DNA of 64,000 nucleotides. Source: Verrucomicrobiota bacterium (lineage in GTDB: Bacteria > Verrucomicrobiota > Verrucomicrobiia > Opitutales > Opitutaceae). Location of the stretch: assembly GCA_023391285.1 (NCBI GenBank), contig JAEWBF010000105.1, positions 29,720 through 93,719 on the forward strand. The letters are read 5' to 3'. A program made the position numbers and the translations under genes. Under the pieces are notes generated by a model that searched no databases, was not told where the DNA came from, and was given only the letters and a program-made list of their open reading frames with translations. Positions 43,336 through 52,689 of this stretch are shown here, one piece after another; the first letter of the stretch is position 1; the number at the start of each line of letters is the position of its first letter.

Positions 43336-45963
43336 TCAAACCGACTGCTCCGTCTCCACTTGCGCCGTCAACTGCACCAATCCGCGCAGCGACGTAAAAT
43401 GCTGACTCAGGTCGAAATCGCCGCCCAGCCCGCCGATCAATTTGTCGAACAGATCCTTCTTCTCGTCTTTGAGCGCCTGAATCCGCTCCTCGATCGTGCC
43501 TTCCGTCACCATCCGATAAACGAACACCGTATTCGTTTGCCCGATGCGGTGCACGCGATCGACCGCCTGCGCTTCCACCGCCGGATTCCACCACGGGTCC
43601 AACAGGAAAACGTAATCCGCCGCATGCAACGTGATGCCCGTGCCCGCCGCCTTCAACGATACCAACATCGCCGCCGCTCCCGTCGAGGTCTGAAACTGCT
43701 GCACGGGCTTCAACCGATCCAGCGTCATGCCCGTCAGCTCGAACCGCGGCAGCTCCGGGAAATTCAGCGCCAGCGCCTCGCGCACGCGGTCGAGCAGCAT
43801 CACGAACTGCGAAAAGATCACCACCTTGTGCCCGCTGCCGACCACTTCCGTCAGCTTCTCGATCAGCAGGTTGATCTTGCCGGAATCCGACAGCGGCGAC
43901 TTCAACCACGGCAGCATGTCCGGGTCGCAGCAGGTCTGCCGCAAACGCGTCAGCAGCGCCAGGAACCCAAACGACTTCTCGCGCATCGCCGCGCTCACGT
44001 CGTCGCCCAACCGCTCCAATCCTTCCGCACAGATCCGCGCGTATTCGGTGCGCTGCACGTCGGTCAGCGGGCAGAGCAGATCCATTTCCATCTTCGGCGG
44101 CAGCTCCGTCGCCACCTGGCTCTTCGTGCGCCGCAGGATGAACGGCGCCAGCTGCGCCCGCAGCCGCTCGATCGTGCCCACCCGATCCGCCACCAACGCA
44201 TTCTCGAAACTCGATCGCGATCCCAACAACCCCGGCAGCAGAAAGCGGAAAATGCTCCACAGATCGAGCTGCCGGTTCTCCAGCGGCGTGCCGGTCAACA
44301 CGATCCGATGTTGCGCGCGAACCGCGAAGCAGGTCTGGGTCACTTTCGCGTCCGGATTCTTGATGAACTGCCCTTCGTCCAGCACCGCGTATCCAAATTC
44401 ATAATTCGGCAGAATCTCCCGGTGCTTCCGCAGCTGCGTGTAACTCGCGAGCCAAATCACGTTGTCCGAGCGCGTCGAAAAATCGTGCCCGGTCTTCAGC
44501 ACGTCGACTTTCAGATCCGGCTGAAACTTCGCGATCTCCTCGCGCCACACCGGCACGACACTCGCCGGACAAACGATCAAGCTCGGCTTGCTCGCGATCG
44601 CTCGCGTCGCCAGCAGCGTGATCACCTGCAACGTCTTGCCCAAACCCATCTCGTCGGCGAGCAGTCCGTGACACCCCACGTCGCAGAGATGCGCCATCCA
44701 TTCGACGCCGCGGCGCTGATACGGACGCAACACTTCCGGTAACGCCGGCGGCAATTCCGGCGCCGCGAGCACTTTCTGCCGCCACGCCTCGATCTCCGGC
44801 GAAAGGGTCAGTTTCAGCCGCGCGTCGTTGAAGAGCGAGAACACCAGATAAGGCGACACCGCGTCTTCGGTCCGCGCTTCCGCGAGATTGTCGCGCCACG
44901 CGCTGAACGACGCCCACTTGTCCGCCGCCAGCGCCACGATGCCCACGCTCGGCAAAATCACCGGCGCTCCGCCTTTCTTCAGCAGCGCGCTCACTTCCGT
45001 GTCGGTCAACATCCGCTCTCCCGCCCGGAAAATCCACCGCAGGTTTAACCCCGTCACGTCACTCGCCGCCCCGCCCGCGCCATTCGTCGCGCCCGAGGTC
45101 TTCGCTTCCGCGACCGCCTCGATCTCGATCGCACGCGTGCCTTTCAGCAGATTCGCCGCTTTGTCGTCCAACTCCACCGCGAACATCTTTTTCCACGCGG
45201 GCAGCACGACTTTCAGAAAATTCGGAATCTCGACCAGCGACTCCATCAAATACACGCCGGTCTCCTGATGATAATGGAAGTGCGCCTTGCGCGCATACGC
45301 CGCGAGCCCGATCAGCTTCGCGCGTTCGCCCGAGGAAACAGGCCCATTCCCATTCGCATGCGCCGCCGCGCCAAGCGCCGGATGACGCGTCTTGCCATCC
45401 CCTTCCGCCCAATACGCCTGAAACGTCAGCCCCGCCGTCTTGGTCTTGAACACCAGCAGCAACGTGCGGGACGCCGCTCCGTTTTTACCATTCGCGCCCG
45501 AGCCATTCGTCTCCGCAGCACCGTGCGAAGCATGGCCATTCGCATCCGCCGCTTTGCCGGCCGACCCGTTCGCCACCAAGTCGCTTGGCAAAGGCGAAAT
45601 CTCATCCGCCACGAGTTCCTCGATTTCGTGCAACCCCGCGACCGCCAACGCATGCGCGACGTCGCGATCCGTGGTCGAGGATCGCACCGACAAACCCGTC
45701 GGTCCCCATTCGATCACCGCATACTCGTCCTTCTTCTCTACCCGCCGGTGAATGATCGCGTCTTTCGCCGTCAACTCCAGCTCCCGCACCTGACCATCGA
45801 CGTAGATTCGCCGCCCTTGCTCGAGTTGTTCCGCAGTAAAGCCCGCCGCCCAATCGTTTTCCAGCCGATCGAACCAAAATTCCAAAGACTGGGGAGTGTA
45901 GACGCGCTTGGGACCGTGCGACTGCATTACACGTAAAAGGGCCGACGGTAGAATTCGGCTCAT
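43336..45963 (-). CDS. SNF2-family helicase-like ATPase
   Basis: About 875 residues from ATG 45963. An N-terminal region (1-370) unlike known helicases contains a low-complexity Gly/Asn/Ala/Ser linker (about 140-170), then the bacterial SNF2-associated region and the two RecA lobes. Motif I is LADEMGLGKTLQVITLL; motif II reads VLDEGQFIKNPDAK (DEGQ in place of DEAQ or DEAH). Motif VI is VDRVHRIGQTNTVFVYRM, with TEGTIEERI at the end. Such proteins translocate on double-stranded DNA and may remodel protein-DNA complexes. N-terminal zinc SWIM cysteines are not seen. Transcribed toward fmdB. Confidence 0.88.
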   Translation of the reverse strand: MSRILPSALLRVMQSHGPKRVYTPQSLEFWFDRLENDWAAGFTAEQLEQGRRIYVDGQVRELELTAKDAIIHRRVEKKDEYAVIEWGPTGLSVRSSTTDRDVAHALAVAGLHEIEELVADEISPLPSDLVANGSAGKAADANGHASHGAAETNGSGANGKNGAASRTLLLVFKTKTAGLTFQAYWAEGDGKTRHPALGAAAHANGNGPVSSGERAKLIGLAAYARKAHFHYHQETGVYLMESLVEIPNFLKVVLPAWKKMFAVELDDKAANLLKGTRAIEIEAVAEAKTSGATNGAGGAASDVTGLNLRWIFRAGERMLTDTEVSALLKKGGAPVILPSVGIVALAADKWASFSAWRDNLAEARTEDAVSPYLVFSLFNDARLKLTLSPEIEAWRQKVLAAPELPPALPEVLRPYQRRGVEWMAHLCDVGCHGLLADEMGLGKTLQVITLLATRAIASKPSLIVCPASVVPVWREEIAKFQPDLKVDVLKTGHDFSTRSDNVIWLASYTQLRKHREILPNYEFGYAVLDEGQFIKNPDAKVTQTCFAVRAQHRIVLTGTPLENRQLDLWSIFRFLLPGLLGSRSSFENALVADRVGTIERLRAQLAPFILRRTKSQVATELPPKMEMDLLCPLTDVQRTEYARICAEGLERLGDDVSAAMREKSFGFLALLTRLRQTCCDPDMLPWLKSPLSDSGKINLLIEKLTEVVGSGHKVVIFSQFVMLLDRVREALALNFPELPRFELTGMTLDRLKPVQQFQTSTGAAAMLVSLKAAGTGITLHAADYVFLLDPWWNPAVEAQAVDRVHRIGQTNTVFVYRMVTEGTIEERIQALKDEKKDLFDKLIGGLGGDFDLSQHFTSLRGLVQLTAQVETEQSV

Positions 45964-46065
45964 GTGGTGCAATCCCGAAGTAAGGAATTTTCCCGAGGCA
46001 CATTTTTCCGACGCGCCCGCAACTCGCACGGTTCGCAGCCAACATTCCGTCAGCCAGACACTACC

Positions 46066-46236
46066 CTACGCGCCAGTCGCAAATACCTCCAACTCCGCCT
46101 CGGTCCAATAATCGCGTCCACCCGTGGCGTTCTCGTTCCCCGCCATCAGTTCGTCCGCCCGCCTCGCCACCTTCAGCAGCAGGCTCACGACTTCATCCGA
46201 CACAAAACTTTCGAACCCGAATTCAGCATCATTCAT
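46066..46236 (-). CDS. Small hypothetical protein
   Basis: 56 residues from ATG 46236. Sequence MNDAEFGFESFVSDEVVSLL then a helix (LLKVARRADELMAGN) and GGRDYWTEAELEVF at the end. The tail W-x-E-A-E-L resembles the DUF2934 pattern, but the match is weak. It is on the same strand as, and between, the Kdo transferase and SNF2 genes. Acidic, no membrane helix. Confidence 0.5.
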   Translation of the reverse strand: MNDAEFGFESFVSDEVVSLLLKVARRADELMAGNENATGGRDYWTEAELEVFATGA

Positions 46237-46326
46237 GGCCGCGCCAGCATGCCTTCCCTGTGTGTCGCCCCGGCGTCGTCCCCGTGCCAAGGAAGCAACG
46301 ACGTCTGCCCACTCTCCGCTCCCGCG

Positions 46327-47610
46327 TTAACGCTTCCGCAATTCCTCTCGCAAAACCGCCAGCGTCCGATCCACCGCTCCCGCATTCGCGCGCTGCCAAT
46401 CCGCCGCCGCCGCCGCAAGGCTCGCGCGCTTCGTCGGATCGTCCAGCAACGCTTTCACTTCCGCCTTTAAAGCATATTCGTCCGCCACCTGCACCGCCCC
46501 GCCGCACTCCACCAGCTCGCGCGCGATCGCCCGAAAATTACTCATCCGCGGCCCAAGTAAAATTGCCTTCCCCAACGCCGCCGCCTCGACCGGCGTCTGA
46601 CCGCCCTCGTTCGGCGGCAGGCTTTTTCCCACAAAGACCAAATCCGCGAGCTGCGTCAGCTTTTGCAGTTCTCCGGTCGTGTCGCCGACCGCCACCTGCA
46701 CTCGTTCTTTTGCCGCACCACGCGAGCGCAAATGATACGTCGCTCCCGCCGTCCGCACCAAACGCTCGATCTCAGGGCGCCGTTCCGCATGACGCGGCAC
46801 GAGCAGCAGCGCACATCGCGATCCCGCCTTGTTCAACTCCGTCCACACTTCCAGCAACGCTTCCTCTTCGCCCGGCCAGGTCGACGAGCCGAGCAACACC
46901 TTTTCCTCGCCCAAGCCCAATTCCCGTCGCAGCTCCGACTTCTCCGCTTCCGTCAACCGCGTGATCCTCACATCCAGTTTCAGATTGCCCGTCGTCGTCA
47001 CCCGCTCCGCCGGCACGCCCAGATCCCGCAGCCGCCGCTCATCCTGAGTCGAACTCGCCAGCAGCCGCGTTATCCCTCCCAGCACGGCTCCGCGCGCAAC
47101 ACCGAACCGCCGCATGCGTCGGAACGTTCGATCCGACATCCGCGCATTGATGCAGATCACCGGAACGCCGCGCGTAACCGCCTGGTGGATATGCTCGGGC
47201 CAGCGCTCGCCTTCCGTAAGGACCGCCAGATCCGGCGCGACTTTCCGCCACGCCCGCGCCGAAAAGGGCCACCAATCGATCGGAAAATATCCAATCCCAA
47301 TCGCGAGATGCGCATAGCGATCGACCGCCACGCGATATCCCGTGCTCGTCGTGGTGGTCAGATAGATCTCCACGCCGCCGTCCTTCGTCAGCGCCTCGAG
47401 CAACGGCGCGATCGCGAGCACTTCACCAACACTCACCGCCTGCACCCACACGCGTCGCACCCGCGCGCGTTTCGCCGGCAACCCATCGTGCACGCCCAAG
47501 CGTTGCTCAAACTTGTCTCGATATCCTCCACGTCGCCGCATCCGCAGCAAATACCTTGGCGCCAGAATCAGCAGCGCCGGCAGGAAGAGCAGTCGATAAA
47601 GCCAAAGCAT
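46327..47610 (-). CDS. waaA: 3-deoxy-D-manno-octulosonic acid (Kdo) transferase
   Basis: Adds Kdo residues to lipid A precursor at the inner membrane, so the organism makes LPS. 427 residues, the usual WaaA length. The N-terminal helix LYRLLFLPALLILAPRYLL anchors it, VWVQAVSVGEVLAIAPLLEAL carries the conserved SVGE motif (catalytic Glu), and TEGERWPEHIHQAVTRGVPVICINARMSDR and TTGNLKLDV are family blocks. LVFVGKSLPPNEGGQTPVEAAALGKAILLGPRMSNF is the nucleotide-sugar site. Start ATG 47610; divergent from the M16 peptidase gene. Confidence 0.95.
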   Translation of the reverse strand: MLWLYRLLFLPALLILAPRYLLRMRRRGGYRDKFEQRLGVHDGLPAKRARVRRVWVQAVSVGEVLAIAPLLEALTKDGGVEIYLTTTTSTGYRVAVDRYAHLAIGIGYFPIDWWPFSARAWRKVAPDLAVLTEGERWPEHIHQAVTRGVPVICINARMSDRTFRRMRRFGVARGAVLGGITRLLASSTQDERRLRDLGVPAERVTTTGNLKLDVRITRLTEAEKSELRRELGLGEEKVLLGSSTWPGEEEALLEVWTELNKAGSRCALLLVPRHAERRPEIERLVRTAGATYHLRSRGAAKERVQVAVGDTTGELQKLTQLADLVFVGKSLPPNEGGQTPVEAAALGKAILLGPRMSNFRAIARELVECGGAVQVADEYALKAEVKALLDDPTKRASLAAAAADWQRANAGAVDRTLAVLREELRKR

Positions 47611-47762
47611 GGAGTTGGGGTGCGGTGGCGGGTCACTTCAAAACCCCCGCTTTCCTTTTCCGAGCCTTTTATGCGCGCGTTTCACATTCTTTAAACGCAC
47701 TTCGCAGGCGCTTCCCGGTATTTCGGAGTGACTCCTTTTCTCCCGCTTCAAAATTAGCCGCG

Positions 47763-50639
47763 ATGGTCCACTTCAGCCGCGGGTTTGTCGTCCTCGCTTT
47801 GCTTGCGCTTGCACCGCTCTGGGCCGCCGCGTGGCCGCATGAATCGAGCGACCTGTCGCCGCACCCCGACGCCCGCTTCGGCACTCTTTCCAACGGTCTT
47901 CGTTTTGTCGTCCTCCCCAACACCGAACCGCGCGACCATGTCGCCCTCCGGCTGGTCGTCCTCGCCGGTTCGTTGCACGAGCAGGAAGACCAGCGCGGCT
48001 TCGCGCATTTCGTCGAACACATGGCTTTCGCCAGCACGCGTCGCTTTCCGCGTCACACGATGGTCGATACGCTGCAACGTCATGGGATCGCCTTCGGGGC
48101 CGACGCCACCGCGTTCACGTTTCCCACGCATACCGTCTATCAGATCGATGTCTCGCTCGCCGGCGGCGGCGAACGCCTCGACGAGGCGTTTTCCGCGCTG
48201 CGCGAATTCGCCAGCGAGCAAACCTTCGACCTCGCCGCGCTCGAACGCGAACGCGGCGTCATCGAAAGCGAGCGTCGCGCCCGCGATCACTGGCAGGCTC
48301 GCGTTTCCCTCGCCCGCGAGAACTTCATCCACCCTTCTCACCTTCGCACGCGTCGCAATCCGATCGGCGATGAAGCCGTGATTGCCGCCGCAAACGCGAA
48401 TGCCCTGCGCGCGTTCTACGACACTTGGTATCGCCCCGACAACGCGATCCTCCTCGCCGTCGGCGATCTTTCGGCCGACGCGCTCGAACAACGAATCCGC
48501 GCTCACTTCACCTCCTGGCTCGCTCCCGCCTCCCCTCTTCCGCTTCCGCCCGAGCGCGGCTTTTCCACCAACCCCGACCAGCTGGCATCATTCGTTTTCG
48601 CCGAGCCCGCCGCCGGCGCGCTCTCGCTCGAACTCGTCTCCATTCTCCCGGGCCCCGACGGCGTTGAGACCGTCGCCTCCCGCACCGCCGCGATGCGTCG
48701 CGAAATCGTCATCACGATGCTTCACGATCGGCTCCAACAACTCCGCCGCGAACATTCGCGCGACTTCGGCGCCGCCGGCGCGTTCACCCGCGAGGACGGC
48801 CAGCATCACTCCGAATTCATCCTCGCGCTCGACTCGGCCACGTCCGTCTGGTCCACCGCCGCCTCCGCGCTCGGCCGCGAATGGCGCCGCGCCTACGAAC
48901 TCGGTTTCAGCACCGAAGAAATCGCCTCCGCCGCTCGCACGGTTCGTCGACGTTTCGAACACGCCGCCTCCTCTTCCGAAGGTTCTCGCGAACTCGCGGA
49001 CCGTTTCGCCTTCGTGCTCGTCGCCGATCAGGTCCCGTCGTCTTGGACGCAACTCGGCCAAAGCATGGAAGCCGCGCTCGCGACGCTCACCCCCGAATCT
49101 TCGCGCGATCTGTTTCGCGAGATGTGGCCGCCGAACGCTTCGTTCCTCTTCGGCCTCGGCAATCTTCCGCTCGCCAACCCCGCGCCCGCTCTCGCCGACT
49201 CCTACCGCGCCGGCCTCGCCGCCGAACGGCTGGCGCTCCCGCACCCGCCGCCCACCGAGCTCCGCTACACGCCTGCCGCATCCGCGGGAGCGATACGCCG
49301 TCGCTCGCACGTTGCCGATCTGGACGTCCACCTGATCGAATTCGCCAACGGCGTTCGTCTGAATCTCAAACGCACCGATTCCACTCGCAACAGCGTCGCC
49401 CTTCGCGCCCGCGTCGGTTCCGGTCGTCTCGGACAACCCGAACATCTTCCCGGCCTCGCTCTCCTCGCCGGCGCTTACCTCAACGACGCCGGCGTCGGCC
49501 GCCACCCGGGCCACGAGCTCCAACGCTTCGTCGACGAACGCAACTTCGCCCTCTCCTTCGACGCCGACGAAGACGCCTTCGTTTTCTCCGGCGGCGCCGC
49601 CACCGCGTCCCTGCCCGATCTGCTTCAACTTCTCGGCGCCTATCTGAGCGATCCCGCATGGAGCCTCGACGAATTCGAATCCGCTCAACGTCGTGTCATC
49701 TCGCATTTCCACGACTCCCAGCACGAGCCGTCCTCGTCCTTGCAGATCGCCGCCGCGCGCGTGATTTCCCGCAACGATCCACGTTTCACCCTCCCGCCGC
49801 CGTCCGACACCAACATGCGCACTCTCGCCGAGCTCAGGAGCTGGATCGATCCCGAACTCAGATCCGGTGGCGTCGAGGTCGGACTCGTCGGCGATTTCGA
49901 CCTCGAGACCACGCTCGATTTCGCTGCGCGCACGCTCGGCGCGCTCCCGCCTCGCGCCGCTCGGCCCGTCGAACGCAACGCCCGCGCCGCGGTGCGCTTC
50001 GAACGAAAGCCCGGCCGCTGGCACTCGTCCGTCGATTCGAACATCCCCCGCGCCGCCCTCCGCGCCCAATGGCCGGTCCGAGGCTGCGGCGACATCCATC
50101 AGCGACGACGTCTCGAAACCCTCGCCGCCATTTTCCAGAACCGCGTTCGTCGCGAAATCCGCGAACAACTCGGCGCAACCTACGACCCGTCCGCCGAGAT
50201 CTTCAGTGGCGATACGCTGCGCGATGACGGTTATCTTTTGATCGAGTTTTCGCTCAACCCCGCCGACACCCCGCGCCTCGCGCAACGCATCATCGACATC
50301 GCCGCCGATCTCGCCGCCCAGGGGGTATCCGAAGAAGAACTTCAAGCCGTCGTGCAACCGCGTCTCGCGGAAAACAACGCTCGCCTCCGCGACAACGGCT
50401 ACTGGCTCTTCAACGTCCTCTCGGCCGCGCAAACGCAGCCCGCCCGCCTCGAGTGGCCACGCACGCGAGGCGACGACTATGCGCGCATCACGCGCCGCCA
50501 AATCGGCAAGGCCGCCGCCAATTTCCTCTCGCCGTCCCGAGTCCAGGTTTTCGTCGCGACTCCCTCTTCACCCGAGCGGGCCGGCGCCCTCGCCGTCCAA
50601 TCCCCCGCCTCTCCCGCCCCCCGCGGCGGATCCCATTGA
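47763..50639 (+). CDS. Two-domain M16 family zinc peptidase, secreted
   Basis: 958 residues from ATG 47763, with a signal peptide (VVLALLALAPLWAAAWP). The inverted zinc motif is HFVEH (His82, Glu85, His86), with the third ligand Glu163 in LERERGVIESE. A second, catalytically inactive M16 domain occupies about residues 520-945 (EFANGVRLNLKRTDSTRNSV repeats the N-terminal fold). The size and duplication match pitrilysin/PqqL-type periplasmic peptidases. The stop overlaps the TTG start of the GH43 gene (TTGA), so the two are coupled. Upstream frame into the divergent gene is not conserved. Confidence 0.9.
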   Translation: MVHFSRGFVVLALLALAPLWAAAWPHESSDLSPHPDARFGTLSNGLRFVVLPNTEPRDHVALRLVVLAGSLHEQEDQRGFAHFVEHMAFASTRRFPRHTMVDTLQRHGIAFGADATAFTFPTHTVYQIDVSLAGGGERLDEAFSALREFASEQTFDLAALERERGVIESERRARDHWQARVSLARENFIHPSHLRTRRNPIGDEAVIAAANANALRAFYDTWYRPDNAILLAVGDLSADALEQRIRAHFTSWLAPASPLPLPPERGFSTNPDQLASFVFAEPAAGALSLELVSILPGPDGVETVASRTAAMRREIVITMLHDRLQQLRREHSRDFGAAGAFTREDGQHHSEFILALDSATSVWSTAASALGREWRRAYELGFSTEEIASAARTVRRRFEHAASSSEGSRELADRFAFVLVADQVPSSWTQLGQSMEAALATLTPESSRDLFREMWPPNASFLFGLGNLPLANPAPALADSYRAGLAAERLALPHPPPTELRYTPAASAGAIRRRSHVADLDVHLIEFANGVRLNLKRTDSTRNSVALRARVGSGRLGQPEHLPGLALLAGAYLNDAGVGRHPGHELQRFVDERNFALSFDADEDAFVFSGGAATASLPDLLQLLGAYLSDPAWSLDEFESAQRRVISHFHDSQHEPSSSLQIAAARVISRNDPRFTLPPPSDTNMRTLAELRSWIDPELRSGGVEVGLVGDFDLETTLDFAARTLGALPPRAARPVERNARAAVRFERKPGRWHSSVDSNIPRAALRAQWPVRGCGDIHQRRRLETLAAIFQNRVRREIREQLGATYDPSAEIFSGDTLRDDGYLLIEFSLNPADTPRLAQRIIDIAADLAAQGVSEEELQAVVQPRLAENNARLRDNGYWLFNVLSAAQTQPARLEWPRTRGDDYARITRRQIGKAAANFLSPSRVQVFVATPSSPERAGALAVQSPASPAPRGGSH

Positions 50640-51577
50640 ACATCGTCGTCTCGTCCGCACTTGCCACTCCTGCGCGCACCGTCGCTGCGCCTCACCCGCG
50701 AACGGGCTCCGCTCAGCTCCTCATCCCTGCTCCCGCGCAGGACCCGCACGTTCACTTCCACGCGGATCGTTACTACTACACGGAATCATCGCCCACGGGC
50801 ATCTTCGTTCGCACCGCCGACCACTTCACCGAATTCGGATCCTCAGCACGTCGCCGCGTCTGGTCTCCACCTGCCCGCGGAGCCGTTTCACGCAACCTCT
50901 GGGCTCCCGAACTGCATCTTATCGATGGTCGCCACTATATCTATTTCGCCGCCGACGATGGCGACAACGCCCACCATCGCATGTGGGTCCTCGGCGCGCT
51001 CACCGACAATCCCGCGGGCGACTACGAACTCCTCGGCTCTCTCGACACGCAGGGTTGGGCGATCGACGGAAGCACGTTCACCGATCGCTCAGGCGAACGC
51101 TATTTCGTTTGGTCCGGCTGGCCCGGCGAGCGCGATGGTTGCCAAAATCTCTATATCGCCCGGATGCGCAACGCGTGCGAGCTCGCCACCCCACGCACAC
51201 GTCTGGCGACGCCCACCGAACCTTGGGAACGCCACGCAATGCCCATCTGCGAAGGCCCCCAGATCCTCCAACGCGACAGCCGCACGTTTCTCGTTTACTC
51301 TGCCAGCGGCTCGTGGACTCCGCACTACTGCCTCGGCCTGCTCGAACACACCGGCGGCGATCTCCTCGACGCCTCCAACTGGACCAAGCATGGCTGCGTC
51401 TTCGCGCCCGACGATCACACGTTCGGCGTCGGCCACTGCGGTTTCACGACCACACGCGCCGGCGAAGACTGGATCCTCTATCACGCCAAGACCTCGCGCC
51501 GGCGAGGCTGGCAGGACCGCGAAGTTCGCGCCCAACCGTTCACCTGGTCCGCCGCCGGCCTGCCAATCTTTCAATAG
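50636..51577 (+). CDS. Glycoside hydrolase family 43 protein
   Basis: 313 residues from TTG 50636, which overlaps the M16 stop by three bases. Five-bladed beta-propeller features: the catalytic-base region QDPHVHFHADRYYYTESSP, the WAIDGSTFTD Asp that tunes pKa, and the general-acid region ICEGPQIL with Glu. HYIYFAADDGDNAHHRMWVL and GHCGFTTTRAGEDWILYHAKTS are also typical. Likely an alpha-L-arabinofuranosidase or beta-xylosidase acting on plant polysaccharide. No obvious signal peptide, so it may be cytoplasmic. Substrate unresolved. Confidence 0.88.
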   Translation: MNIVVSSALATPARTVAAPHPRTGSAQLLIPAPAQDPHVHFHADRYYYTESSPTGIFVRTADHFTEFGSSARRRVWSPPARGAVSRNLWAPELHLIDGRHYIYFAADDGDNAHHRMWVLGALTDNPAGDYELLGSLDTQGWAIDGSTFTDRSGERYFVWSGWPGERDGCQNLYIARMRNACELATPRTRLATPTEPWERHAMPICEGPQILQRDSRTFLVYSASGSWTPHYCLGLLEHTGGDLLDASNWTKHGCVFAPDDHTFGVGHCGFTTTRAGEDWILYHAKTSRRRGWQDREVRAQPFTWSAAGLPIFQ

Positions 51578-51593
51578 TCGACCGACTGACTCC

Positions 51594-52601
51594 TCACTCC
51601 GAACGAACCGGAACTTCCAACTCCTCCTCTTCGGAAAACTTCAGGTTGAACAGCGGCAGCAGGCACAAAAGCCCCGCAACCGTCAGCCCCAGCACCGCAT
51701 AGCCCGCCACGTCGTGCACCACGCCGCTGATCGACTCGGGCCCGTTTTGATACGCCCAGCCGGTTAAAAACAACCCGCGCACCAGGTTCGTCAAAAACGC
51801 GAACCCCATCGCCGCGGCCACCAGGGCAATCTTCTTCCACAAGCGATCCAGAAACACCGCCCCAAGAAAAGAGCCCGCGAACAAACACGCGGTCAGCGAA
51901 CGAATTCCCGAGCACGCATCCTCCACCCCGATCTTTCCCGTCGGCAGCACCAACACGTTTCCTTGCTGCTCGAGCGGCAGTCGCAGAAAATCGAATACAA
52001 ACGACACCACCGTGACCACTTTCCGCAGCAGGAAGAGATTCAGCTGATTTTCGATCACCGAAACCATCGGCGCCGACACCAACCACACCAGCGCAGGAAA
52101 CAAAAACAGTCCGGTCAGCTTCACCCGGCTGTCCGTCCAGATCCCCTTCGCGCCTGCCACACGTCCCCCTTCACTTCGCTCCGGCGCATTCAAAAATATC
52201 AGCGGCAACACGATTCCCGCCGCTCCCATCGTGATCGCCAGCGTGCCTGGATGCGACGATCCCGCGCCCGCGCGATAAAACGCGCCGAGTAAAAACAACA
52301 GCACGCCGCCGGTCATCGTCGCTCCGACGACTAAGCGCAGCACCCATTTCGCCGCGCCGTCCGCCCGCCTGCTTTCCGCGCTTCGGCATTCCGCCGCCGC
52401 CGCAACGATCCGGTTCCACCGATCGAAAACCACAAACGCCACAAACGCCGGCACGAGCCACCCGAAGCTATAATCCTCCTTCGTGCTCCACCAATGCGAC
52501 TGATCCCACGCGACAAACGCCAGAAACCCCGCGCTCAACCCCAGGGCCGCGGCAAACGGTGCCGTGATTTCGGCACTCAGCCTTTGCCAAAGCCCTTTCA
52601 T
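51594..52601 (-). CDS. Exosortase
   Basis: Membrane transpeptidase-like protein that sorts PEP-CTERM proteins to the envelope and exopolysaccharide in Gram-negative bacteria. 335 residues with about eight hydrophobic segments. The catalytic triad is visible: Cys230 in VEDACSGIRSL, Arg275 in TNLVRGLFLT and His296 in GVVHDVAGYA. The acidic C-terminal tail (SEEEELEVPVRSE) is unusual but outside the core. Start ATG 52601. No PEP-CTERM target gene was recognised in the window. Convergent with the GH43 gene, 16 bases away. Confidence 0.92.
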   Translation of the reverse strand: MKGLWQRLSAEITAPFAAALGLSAGFLAFVAWDQSHWWSTKEDYSFGWLVPAFVAFVVFDRWNRIVAAAAECRSAESRRADGAAKWVLRLVVGATMTGGVLLFLLGAFYRAGAGSSHPGTLAITMGAAGIVLPLIFLNAPERSEGGRVAGAKGIWTDSRVKLTGLFLFPALVWLVSAPMVSVIENQLNLFLLRKVVTVVSFVFDFLRLPLEQQGNVLVLPTGKIGVEDACSGIRSLTACLFAGSFLGAVFLDRLWKKIALVAAAMGFAFLTNLVRGLFLTGWAYQNGPESISGVVHDVAGYAVLGLTVAGLLCLLPLFNLKFSEEEELEVPVRSE

Positions 52602-52689
52602 GCGCCGTCTCGTTTCGCGGTGAACATCGCCGCGAGAACGCCAGCCGGCCGGCCGCTTGTCAAAGCGCCGCTGCTTCCGCCGATCTTGC

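Noticed and set aside
48588..50501. A 637-codon minus-strand frame opposite the M16 peptidase
   Set aside because: No recognisable domain; it mirrors third-position GC of the peptidase gene.
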